This document shows, in pieces, positions 11,344-22,800 of a stretch of 64,000 nt of DNA (positions within the stretch are counted from its first letter, which is position 1; the number at the start of each line of letters is the position of its first letter). Both the position numbers and the translations under genes were made by a program. The stretch spans positions 22,551,753-22,615,752 of the forward strand of contig NC_091172.1 of the NCBI RefSeq assembly GCF_040958095.1, written 5' to 3'. The notes under the pieces were generated by a model, which was given only the letters and a program-made list of their open reading frames with translations, ran no database searches and was not told where the DNA came from. Origin of the DNA: Procambarus clarkii. Lineage: Eukaryota; Arthropoda; Malacostraca; Decapoda; Cambaridae.

Positions 11344-12382
11344 CGGTGACATTTCGGCTTACGAATGCCCCTCTACGAACTTTTCGGGTTACGAGCCCAA
11401 TTTCTTCAAAAAATTTGAATCGGGTTACGAACTTTGCCTCGGGGAAACGAGTTTGATGATACGCGTATGTTCCGACCTAGCGTGTGGTTGCAAGGTGATT
11501 GCGCATCAGTTTACCAGTGCCTCCCGCCTAGTGACTATCGCGCCTGAATTCTTTGCAAGGATTTACAGTTTTTTTGGATTTTTGGCTATTTGAACATAAA
11601 ATTTGTTATATAACTTGCCATGGGTCCCAAGAAAGCCAGTGGTAAGGTTCAAGCCAAGAAAACACATGTGAGAATGACCCTAGAAGAAAAACAAAGAGAT
11701 AATTCATAAACATGAAATTGGTACAGGGGTTGTTGAACTAGCTAGGCAGTACAACAAATCTTCAGGGGGAGGAGGAGGAGGAGGCAGTAGAGGATGTCCC
11801 TTCCTCATTAATTAAGCAAATGTGTGCAGTATGGAAAGAACTGCAAAGTTTTGCTGAAAAGAATCACCCAGATTAAGCTTAAGCAGGCCATCGCATTGAC
11901 CTTATTAATGATAATGTGATGTCTCACTACAGACAAGTGTTACAAAGAAGGGAAAGACAATCTTCAATGGACAATTTCTAGTGAGAAAATCAAGCAGTGA
12001 GCCACAAGCAGGTCCTAGTGGTATGCAGGCAAGACGTGCCAGAGAGTGTACACAAGAGAAGTCATCACTGCCTGATATTAAAATGGAAGGGGACTTCCCT
12101 TCCAAAGAGTAGCACCTCTCCTCTTTCTCCCTTCCTCACTGTTCCTCCATATGCCAACATGAGTTATCAGTAAAGGTAAGTAATAACTTGTACATACTTT
12201 TGTACTGAAGATTTGGGTAAATTAGGTATAAAATTTACTTTGAAGTTAATTTTTTGGGGAGTCTGGAACAGATTAATTCCTTTCCCGTATTTCTTATCGG
12301 GAAATTCACTTCGGTTTACGGATTTTCAGGTTACGAGCTGTCTCTGGGAACGGATTAAATTCGTAAGCTGAGGTACCCCCTG
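11344..12382 (+). mobile_element. Tigger/pogo-like DNA transposon, internally deleted
   Basis: Flanked by TA on both sides (11342-11343 and 12383-12384). Ends are inverted: CGGTGACATTTCGGCTTACG on the left, CGTAAGCTGAGGTACCCCCTG on the right. Inside, ATGGGTCCCAAGAAAGCCAG encodes the MGPKKASGKVQ start of a Tigger transposase with part of its CENP-B type HTH. A later part (CAVWKELQSFAEKNHP) is the transposase C-terminus. The catalytic DDE core is missing, so it is non-autonomous. It is related to 17586-18633. Confidence 0.85.
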
Positions 12383-12419
12383 TAGTTCTAATCAAGTGAA
12401 GCATTGCAAATGTAGGTAG

Positions 12420-12690
12420 GGGGGGGGGGGAGGGAGGGACATCTGCTCATTGATGAGAAACCCAAGTCCATAAATGCACAATCCTGAGCTAGCGGACAAA
12501 CATGATGACCGAGAGCCCAAGTGAGCCAGTCTTCAATTTAGACCATGATATGGATGTTCCTCCGATGTGGGGTAGCTAGCTAATACATTCTTCTGTGATC
12601 ACATTTAGACGTTGGTGGCACAAGAGAGAAAATGCAGTTACGTGTTCTCTTCATGTACAGTGGGGAAGAAATGCTTCACTGAAGGATCTT
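12420..12690. other. Intergenic DNA with G-run
   Basis: A run of G at 12418-12432; nothing else recognised. Confidence 0.4.
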
Positions 12691-12694
12691 CAAG

Positions 12695-13255
12695 TCTTTT
12701 AACACTTTCGCTCGTTAATGATGCAGTATGGCATAAAAAATTTAGTAGACGAACGTTTGGTAATGATGCAGTATGGCATAAGAAATTTAAAAATTTGGCC
12801 AGATTTCGGCTTGGCTTTGGGAAGGGCGCGCCAGCGGTTTGGGACTTTATATGCATATACCCCTGTAGGGGAATTTTAATGCGAGCACATTGATACCAAA
12901 ATGAAAGACCTAGGACGAGAATTGAGGTGACAAAGTTGAAAAGAGTATACACATTTTATTGCTCTTGAGTGTTCACGGCTAATGCGATGTCACTTTCTCT
13001 GTTTGCTGCAGGTATTATGCCACGCTTTTGGACTTTATATACATATACTCCTGTAAGGAATTTTATTGCGAACACATTGATACCAAAATGAAAGACCTAG
13101 GATGAGAATTGATGTGAGAAAATTGAAAAAAAGAGTGATTAAAAAACTAAAAAAAAAAAAAAAAAAAAAGATTAAAAAACCTCGCGCTCCCAGGGAATGC
13201 GCGGCGCACCTTGGGGTGGTCTGGCGCTCGCTCGTTCCGTGAGCGAAAGTTTTAG
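12695..13255. repeat. Unclassified element with inverted ends and an internal duplication
   Basis: AACACTTTCGCTCGTTAATG at the left and CGTTCCGTGAGCGAAAGTTT at the right are inverted to each other. A block of about 120 bp (GACTTTATATGCATATACCC ... CCTAGGACGAGAATTGAGGTG) occurs at 12840-12935 and again at 13028-13120. Another 40-bp block with GATGCAGTATGGCATAA is duplicated at 12718 and 12763. It may be a MITE. Confidence 0.55.
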
Positions 13256-14080
13256 GCAAGGAATATGAGCACATGCTTAACACTTTGAATGACATCCATT
13301 TATCTGTAGTTTTCCATATGGTTGGAGGCGATCCTGGCTCATGTCCCTGAACTTCTGGGATGTCTATTAGCATATGACTATTATGTCGAGGTTTTGAGAG
13401 TGGTCATGGTTTTGGGTTGGTCACACCTTTCAGCTGGTTCTCTTAGGCATTCATCTGGCACTGAGGACTTTCACCAGACTCGTCGGGATGGTTCCCCAAG
13501 AGTTCTTCTACGGCAGTGGCTATTGCCCAGCCAGTAGTTAGCAGAGTGAGAATTTATATCACTTAATTGTAATTTTCACTGGTAAGGGATATGTTGTTTT
13601 ATTGTTAAATCTTTTGTATTATAGTGAGTTGGTCTCTCAATAGTGACAGAAGATAACATTTGCCATCGTCACCTTACACCATCTACATGACCAGACTACA
13701 GTACAATACAGTATTTAAACAAAAACTAATGACATAGTGGATGCACAAATTATTAGCTCCTGGTGGGCAGAATGTGTCTGTGAACTCAAACAGGCTGCTG
13801 GGTCAAGGAAGCAGCAAAGGGATTGGCTCAAAAGGAAGTATTTTATTTTGCTTAGTGCCCTATTTTGGTGTACATTTAAGTATTTTTGCATTGTTTCCTG
13901 GTAAAATACACAGGTTATGTTATCTTGTATTTATAAACTATATTGCAGCATCAAATGGACCAGTATTTATACACGTTAATGAGACTAATGTTGATCAAAG
14001 TTTCTGTATTCATTTAGGATGGGTCACTGTCATAGTGAAAAATTCAGGCAAAGTTATTCATTTTTTTACTAACAAAGATC
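13256..14080. other. Intergenic DNA, nothing recognised
   Basis: A 202-codon frame starts at 13741, but only its last part, after 14090, has recognisable similarity (LINE). The earlier part looks like chance. Confidence 0.4.
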
Positions 14081-14084
14081 ATAT

Positions 14085-14545
14085 CAGATGGAATACAAAA
14101 AATAAAAATTTGTCATTTGCATTAAAATGTTACAAAAATACATACAGTAACATATACAATAACATGCTCAAGTTGCAGCGCGTTCAGAACAGTGCGTTGC
14201 GATTTGTGGCTGACATGTCGCTTATGAATAGGGTGCACACCGACAACCTACATACCAGATTGAAAATGAACCCCACTGAACGTTCGCCTGCGCAGACTCT
14301 CGATCAAGCAGCTATGCAAAATGAGGAGCATGTATGTACCCAACCGTGAAGACCCCTTTGTGATACATAACACAACTACCAATGAAATACCCGTCCAGCC
14401 CTACAGGACAAGGAGAATGTCCCTACAGCAAAACAGTACGTAGATATATATACACGATAAGGGCTTCCCAAGACCCAGAATTCTGAGCTACCTGCCAACC
14501 GAGGATGAGTGGGAATTACCAGCTAAGTTCCACTACCAGAAGATT
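14085..14545 (+). mobile_element. LINE family E C-terminal fragment
   Basis: Plus-strand text MLKLQRVQNSALRFVADMS is the typical post-RT segment of LINEs. MRSMYVPNREDPFVIHNTTT and SYLPTEDEWELPAKFHYQK follow in other frames, so at least one frameshift is present. No full domain remains. Confidence 0.65.
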
Positions 14546-14879
14546 GAAGTCTAACACATAAACCCAAATTTCCAAACAAACCCCTGAACTCAAACTGCAT
14601 ATGTACAGCTCTCCGGAAACCGATGTCGCGAACCGGCTGCACCCCACCATAAAAAAAAAAAAACGAGCACCACAGAAATCATCATATCTCAGATCACACA
14701 TCACCTCAAAACCGCACCACAGTATCACCTCTCATCAGAATACCCAGAGTGGTTGGGGTACTCATCTGTACTACCCCCCTCCACCTTTCATCCCAAACCC
14801 CCTTTGTGTTTTCTGCATCCTCACCCCATCCTTCTTGGTCCACTTACCAGCTCTATGGTCTTTGGATTTGGATACCAGG

Positions 14880-15125
14880 AGGGAGCCGGTCGGTCGAGTG
14901 GACAGCACACTGGACTTGTGATCCTATGGTCCCGGGTTCGATCCCAGGGCACCGGCGAGAAACAATGGGCAGAGTTTCTTTCACCCTATGCCCCTGTTAC
15001 CTAGCAGTAAAATAGGTACCTGGGTGTTAGTCAGCTGTCACGAGCTGCTTCCTGGGGGTGGAGGCCTGGTCGAGGACTGGGCCGCGGGGACACTAAAAAG
15101 CCCTGAAATCATCTCAAGATAACCA
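14880..15125 (+). mobile_element. tRNA-derived SINE, apparently full length
   Basis: The tRNA-like head (14880-14956) has box A around GGTCGGTCGAGTGG and box B GGGTTCGATCC, with GCCGG and CCGGC at its ends able to pair. A body follows with ACCTAGCAGTAAAATAGGTA and a tail GGGCCGCGGGGACACTAAAA ... CATCTCAAGATAACC. This is a SINE form common in decapod genomes. Confidence 0.88.
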
Positions 15126-16655
15126 TATACAATCGTTTTTTCACTCTGACTAATGTCAAAATTATAAAAAAGAACAAATAATCTAAATGTTTTTGTAAAC
15201 TGTTTTATAGTCTTTCAAAATTGTTTTTGTTGATATCTTTACAATACTATTCAAGAAATGCAGTGAAATATTGTTTTCAATTAATAATTCACTGTAGTCT
15301 ATCACATTACAGCGTTTTTATTTTAAAAAGCTATAATGCATGTTTTAAGAACTTCTATATATTTTTAATTTTTTGAGGAATTCTAATGTCTTCTGGGATG
15401 CTAAGGGAGTTTGATTTGATGGAAAATTTACTGGCAGGAAAGATTTTAGTATTTACTGAGAAATTTCATTGATGATTATTAATGTGAGCATTTATTTGTA
15501 TGAGACACCAAAGTGATGCTTTACATTATTTTGTAAGCAGAAAAAGAAAGTTTAAATAAAAAATCCAAATGCCTCCAAATACTGTAAACGTGATGAAGCA
15601 AAATCTCACGTGTACTTGAGGTACAATTAACAAATACAATATAAATCTTATTCTTATTGAAAATTAACTCGTGAATTTCAAATCTGAAACCCAAAACCAT
15701 TTGTCATCTCAACTTCTCACCATTCTTCAGAATGATTCTTTTTTTTATACGAGATGGTAATAACAGCAAACAAAAGTACAACCAATAATAGGTATTACTA
15801 AATAATGCTTACTTAAGCTGTAATTCGAGGTAGCAGGAGGGTACCTTCTACTGCATGCGATATGAAAATACAAAGTACAAAAGTTCGTCACTAAACTTTC
15901 AACCTAAAAATATACTGTTAAAGACCTTGATCATTAATGTTGATTATTATTATTCTTATTATCATTATTACATTATTGGTTGAATAGTTGACTACTGCTT
16001 TTGTATACATAAATCAAAAGAATCTGATTCTATAAACCAAAGAAAATACATGACAGTCAATAAAACCATATGTTTCAACCACCAGCAAATGGCACAAAAT
16101 GCTTGAGCAAAATACAGACCAAGCCATAGGCTTCCTGTGTGCATCAAGGCCACTTTAGGAGGTGTAGGTCAGGTGACTACAGGGCAACTACTCTTCACGC
16201 CAAATGCTATCATCAGCCTGTATCTTTTTTTTTTTAAAAGAAATTTAATCATTTACTGTATCAGGAAAATTATATTTACAGGCACTGGTTTTAATTCATA
16301 ATCCTTTTGTATATCCATTCTTAATAAACTACAGTAACATACAATGTTCAATATTTTAATAAAATGTGCAAAATTTCACCTTTCCCATATCTGCATTATA
16401 AAACGCCTTCAATTATCATCATCTTATTTGAAAGTACTATATTGCATGTAATTCTAAATAACAGTATTAAATAAAAAAAATATTTATAGATATCACTGTT
16501 GCTATGGAAGCTCTTAATATACTTTATGAATTTTGTTGTATGTTATCTTTTGATTCCAAATATAGTTACTGTGTTGTAAAAATCCAGAAAAATTGCAGTA
16601 CGACTAGAAATGGGATAAATTTCCATAAACGTAACAAATGTACAGTATAACAAAA
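15126..16655. other. AT-rich sequence downstream of SWT1
   Basis: Presumed 3' UTR or intergenic DNA of SWT1. Short TTATTATTCTTATTATCATT low-complexity stretch near 15945. No gene or mobile element recognised. Confidence 0.5.
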
Positions 16656-16875
16656 TTATTGACTGTTAACTACAGATATAAGCATGGTAAGCAATCTTTC
16701 CAGTTCACCTAATGTTAACTGAAGGAACTGCCGACCATTTGTAGATGCAACATACTGTGCTAGATCCTCTTCTGTGAAGGGCAAGTTTGGGCAAGGTTCT
16801 TTGGCATCTGCCCAGAAGTTTATCAGCAGGTTACCAAATTCTTGAAGTAAGTCTGCAGTTCCTTCATTTAAAGAC
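16656..16875 (-). CDS. SWT1: SWT1 terminal coding exon 4
   Basis: The acceptor TTCTGCAG precedes 16875. The first base completes an arginine codon, 72 more codons follow (RSLNEGTADLLQEF..., with YVASTNGRQFLQLTLGELER), and TAA lies at 16658-16656. Human SWT1 ends with a comparable acidic, Y-rich segment. No standard AATAAA signal is obvious just downstream on this strand. Confidence 0.85.
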
Positions 16876-19800
16876 CTGCAGAAGAAACTAATTTTAAATA
16901 AAGGAACTTAATCTTAAATTTTAGAAACATTACAAATACTGTACTGGAAATAATTTGCTTGTGCATTACCGCTAAGATGCTTGGCTATGTCCTGGTATAT
17001 TTGTTCTACAATTTAAAAGTATCATGCCCTGTCTAAAGCAATGAAAGTCAAAACTGATGTCTGAGACTTCACTTTAACTGTATTGAACACTGACAAATGC
17101 CTGATCCTTCAAACATTTCTGAAAAATAGGTGTTCCTGTTTAGTTAGCAATGACTAGCTATAAGGTTAGGTCCTGGACTGACCTCACAGAGTTGAAAACA
17201 GCGGCATTTAAACAATGTACTTGATGAGTATCATGTCAATGACACCGTTAGGATATTTCTACTAGTAACTGATAACACAGCTTATTTTTCTGATTCAAAC
17301 CTGGCAATTGTAGTACCCAGTCTCATGGTGACGTTGTGCAGATTTATGCAGCTACTTTGGGCACCTTCTCTAGTCATTGTATTGGCTGTGTTAAGAGTTG
17401 GTAAACTGTGTGTGACTCCATAGGCATCTAATATCATGGCTCTGAAATATAACATGGGGAAAATAATTAATACCTACCATTGGGATACTCTTGTCAGTTA
17501 TTATGGAAAGCCCCATATAATAAACATGCATTTTATTTCAACTGTTAACAATCTATGCAAAGAACTGTTCCAAAGATATCACGTACAGTGGGGGGGTCTC
17601 GATTTACGATGGTAATCCGTTCCCAGAGACATATCGTAAGTCAAAATATCGCAAGTCAAAACGATTTTTCCCATAAGAAATAAAGGGAATTGAATTAATC
17701 TGTTCCACACCCTCAAAAATATTAACTTAAAAATACATTTTATACTGAATACAATTTTTTTCTCTAACTACAATACAGTACATATGTTTATCTTACCTTT
17801 ATGGAGGACTCTTGATGGCGTATGGAAGATGATGAGGAGGGGGTAGGGGAAGAGGAGAGGTGTTACTGTTTGGAAGGGGAGTTCCCTTCCATTATAACAT
17901 CAGGCAGTGAGGACTTCTCTGGGGTACACACTCTGGTACGTTTTCCTGCATACCACTAGGACCTGCTTCTGGCTCACTGCTTGATTTTCTCACTAGAAAT
18001 CGTTCCATTGAAGATTGTTTTTCCCTTCTTTCCAACACTTGTCTATAGTGAGACACCACATTGTCAATAAAAAGATCAATGCAACAGCCTGTTACAGCTT
18101 TATCTGGGTGATTCTTTTCAGCAAAACTCTGCAGTTCTTCCCACACTGCACACATTTTCTTAATTAATGAGGAAGGGACATCCTCTAATACCGCCGCCTC
18201 CTCCTCCTCTGAAGATTTGTTGTACAGTACTGCCTAGCTAGTTCAGCAACACGAGTACCATTTTCATGTTTAAGTATGATCTCTTGTTTTTCCTCTATGG
18301 TCATTCTTACATATGTTTTCATATGTTGAACCTTACCACTGACTTTCTTGGGACCCATGGCATGATATATAATAATCAGTTTTATGTTCAAAAAGCAAAA
18401 AATCACCACAAAAATGGAATTTCTTATAAGCGTGACCGTCACAAAGCGGGCAGCTCTAGTAAACTGAGGCAGGTCGGCCCGCGTGACCGGGAACCATGCC
18501 CTTGGTCGACCCGAACGTGTATCAACGAATATCTCTAGTCGACAACACCTATCGAGTCACATTTTTCGATCAAATTTATATCGTAACTCAAAATTATTGT
18601 AAGTCGGGGCAATCGTAAGTCGAGGTGCCACTGTATGTCCGGTAGAGCCAACTGAACGAGTCGGTGCTGTTGACTGTCCATTCTGTGGACGGGAATGAAC
18701 TGTGACAGACTCCACCAGGACATTGGACACACATCCTGGACATGAACCGCACAGAGAGCTAAACCCCCGAGAACTCGGCAGAAAAGTCACTCAAAGCGAC
18801 CAGCCCCAAAGAGCCACAGACTGTAGATCCCCCCCTCCCCCCCATGGTTCAGCGGTTCAGGCAATGAACCTCCAGAGTGCAGGAATTGATAAAATCGATA
18901 GGGAAGATTTCCTGAGACCTGGAGCTTTAAGAACAAGAGGTCATAGATTTAAACTAGCTAAACACAGATGCCGAAGAAATATAAGAAAATTCACTTTCGC
19001 AAACAGAGTGGTAGACGGTTGGAACAAGTTAGGTGAGAAGGTGGTGGAGGCCAAGACCGTCAGTAGTTTCAAAGCGTTATATGACAAAGAGTGCTGGGAA
19101 GACGGGACACCACGAGCGTAGCTCTCATCCTGTAACTACACTTAGGAAATTACTTAGGTAATTACAAGTGCAGCCGACAGGGAAGGAACCTGCACATGAA
19201 GCTGAACCACGCCCACATCCCACAGAAGAACCGGAGTGAAAAGGCACTCATTAAGATGTGCAAAGTCGTCTCCCCAGGTAAACCTGGACCACAGTCAACG
19301 CCTCGTGCCACTCAAGCATGCGGGTATGACAGAAGGTGCCCCAAGCATCCAGCGAAAACAGGGCAGTCTGCAAGCCAGGACGACTCTGGAACCTCATAAC
19401 AAACCCAGTATGGAGATGAAGATCCAAGCCCGAAGGAAAACAGATCCATTATAGAAGGCATACTCCGGGTCGCGCAGGAGGTAAGCCACGATGGCCATCC
19501 GCACCTCAGCAGGAGAGATGCGGGAAGCCGAAAACCTCCAGAAGGACAGAACCGAAGGGCCGAACCCAAATCCAACTCGTATGCAGAGGGGGGAAAGGAA
19601 AACCCCACTCCCTGTAGCATTAAGCCCCACTTGGAGGGTCAGAAAACCCAGGTGGGGTCTAACGGGGCCCAAGGCCCCCAAGTCAGCTCCTCCTCAATCT
19701 CAGGAATCTCCACGTAAGGCCCCGGGGGCGAAGTCGTCCTCCAAAGCCCTAGCCTCACAAGCAAAAGCCGGGGCGAAAAGAGCAGGAAGCAAATGGGCCC

Positions 19801-22800
19801 ACTGGTCAGACCCCTGGAGCTACTGGCTGGAGGAACAGACTCGAATGCCTCCATAGCCACCCTGGCAGGGGGCAACCCCCAAAACCGCCGAGTCTCAGAA
19901 ACCTCTAAACCCTGCCCTGACCTCGAAGCACTCAGATGCTTAGGAACCGTAAGCAGGGGAAGGGGGGGGGGGGGCGAATGAACCACAGCAGGGAAAGAAC
20001 AAGGGGTTGCGGACGGAACCAAGGCCTACGCAACCAACACCCCCAAGTCCAGGTCCCTATAAGCAAAACGGGGGCACCTCTCGGGGCATCCGGGGAAGCA
20101 ACCAACCTAGCGCGTTGCAACAACCTAAACCTATCCTGCAACGCGCGAGCTGCCTACACCCGAATAATCAGATTGGGTGAACCGAGTCACAAACAAGCAA
20201 CTAAGCTCACAGGACTCAGGGTCGAATGTGTCACCAATTCAACAGGCAACATGACGGAGGTAAAAACAATGAGCGTTGCCCTAAGACAAGGGGACAGAGC
20301 AACCCTCAAACTCGCAAAAAGTGAGAGGGGACTCAGGGGTCTCATCCATCGGACCCGAGTGCCCCCGCAGGGTTTCCCAGGGCCTCTAGACTGGGTCTCC
20401 TAAGGGTAATCCCAGGCAGGGTACTGTTAACCAGCGCCCAAGCTACCAATCAACACAGCTAATGCTGAACCCCCGGGATGTATCCACTCATGAGAGCAAA
20501 GCAGGGGGTACCACCTAACAAAAGCAACGCTAGTATGAAGGGGGGTGGAACACCAAGGCAGACCTGCAGACGCCCCCCCCCCCACACCAGGCAAAAAGAA
20601 AAGAAAAACCTTGCAAGAGAACAGCATACCCAGGGGGGGAAAGGGAACAGAGCTGGCCACTGTTATAGGTGAAAACTAGCTATGCAGTACCCTGCACCTG
20701 TACCAGTGCAAAAACTACCACTTACACCAAGGTAAATAAGGATGGAAACCCCCCCAAAACACTCAGGGCAGTCAATCGCCAAGCAGTAAAAGAGCAACAG
20801 AGGTAGACCCAAGGTGACTTGTGGAAAGGAACCCCAAGCCCCTAGGGCGGTACTTACAGGGCACTTAGGGAAGATGACCCTAAGCACATGCAGCCCGAGT
20901 ACCTGTGAATATTACTCCCAGTTCACACACCACTAGAAGAGCAGTACTGAAACTGAGGACAGCACAACAAGGGTCCGAAGCTGGAGCCACACGACCATGC
21001 CTGTATCCCATCAGTCGAAGAATTGCAGGGTGGATCACAAGCTCGGGGGTCTTGGGCTCCCCCATCCCCCTCTCACGGGATGGGGGGAGCTGAGCAGACA
21101 TGCAGCACGGCTCGTGTCACATCATGCTTGTTTGCTCGTTTTCATTTAGGGAGTTCTGTCCACTTGTTTGTCTATTTTCATCGTTTTTAACCAGAATAGG
21201 GGTTTGTTTTGGGGTGCTTACCTTTCTGGGTGCCTCTCCCGGTCGATGACAGATATAGAATGCTCCAAAATCACGTGCATTTCTATAGGCCATTGCTCCT
21301 CGTGCCTCTCTGAGGGGGCCAGGTTCTGGCTCAGTGGTCCCTGGTAGGCCTAGAACTCCACCCATATCAACTGATGCCAATGTTAGGGATATCCATATCA
21401 GCCTGGATAGCTCCGGGGAGTCGTAGGGGCTTTCCCCAGAAAATCCTGATTCTATTCCTGGCTCACTCAGTCAACTTGAATAGGTCCCAGATGGCTGGTG
21501 TGATTCTCTAAGGCTTAGCAACCCAAATGCTATAAAACAGGAATATGTGTACTGAGGGGGGGGGGGTGCCCTGCCCAGAAAAAAAATAATAAAAAATACC
21601 ACTATGTAGACAGCAATAAATTTTTAATTACACAATTTATTCTGTTAAATTCTGATACTGTATACCGAAAGATAATTATACTTACATGAAATGTGTGATG
21701 TGCATCCCAACAAGGTTGATCATTTTCTCTATATTTTCAGTACCACTGGAGGCAGGTACATGTTGTTTGATGGAGTCCTCACTGTTTCTTATTGGGCTTT
21801 TAAATGTATTAGCTTCTGTTGATATGTCAGTGGTGGATGATGTAGAGCTCTGATCCGAAATTTCAGTTATGTTTGTAGTCTGAAAAGATTGCCCATGAAT
21901 TGGAAAAATATAGTCTTTAAATTTTCCATCTTTGAAGAAATCATACAAATTTTGCACTTGTTCACGAAGAGCATTCGCATTACAACTTCCTCTCCCATAG
22001 TTTTCCAAAATCCGTTTGATCCACATCAACAACTCTTTGATTCTTCGTGGAAACTTATCACTCATAACAGCAATCCAATGTTTTTCCCAACAGGATAAAA
22101 CTTCATTGACATTCCAGGGAGGTTTATGTATAACAATCTCAGTCCAAATATCACCATATGTATCTTTCATTATTAGCTCTAAGATCTGACTTAGAGTGGC
22201 ATTTAATGATGTGCTGATTTTGTGTAGCAATTCTTCATCCTCACTATTACACTTATTATTAGATGTTCTTGCCTTTCTAACTGTCTTGCATTCACTGTCC
22301 TTCCTTGGTGTAGATTTTCTGTTTTGTACAGGACTCACATCACAGATCATTTGTTCGGGCTGTGAATATTCAAAAGGTTCTTCTGTGCTATTATGTACAA
22401 TATCGACATGAAATTTTGAAGCATAAGGAACTTTCATTTGAGAATCCTCTATTTTAGAGTGAACTTCAAAATTATCTTGATTTGTCATTTCTCTGGATGA
22501 TTGTTGAAGTTTCAGTCTAAGACCCCGAATACCAATTGCTGATATGTCAGACATCAAAGACTTATTCTGCAAATTAACATCATTTGTAAGGAGACACACA
22601 TCGAGGCCTTCTTTCTTCAAAGTCAAGCAGCAGTCACGGATGAGATCATCACCACTCTGAAAATTACAAAACCTTGTTGTTTGATGGAAATAAAAATAGT
22701 AAAGCCAAGTTTCTCAAATCCAACATGCTCGAGACCAAAGGCATTGGGATAATTTTGGTGTATGGAATATCACTCCTCCCCTACCTTACTAGTGGCATCT

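Noticed and set aside
18185-18442. HTH protein MGPKKVSGKVQ as a host regulatory gene
   Set aside because: It is the first part of a Tigger transposase within terminal inverted repeats and a TA duplication.
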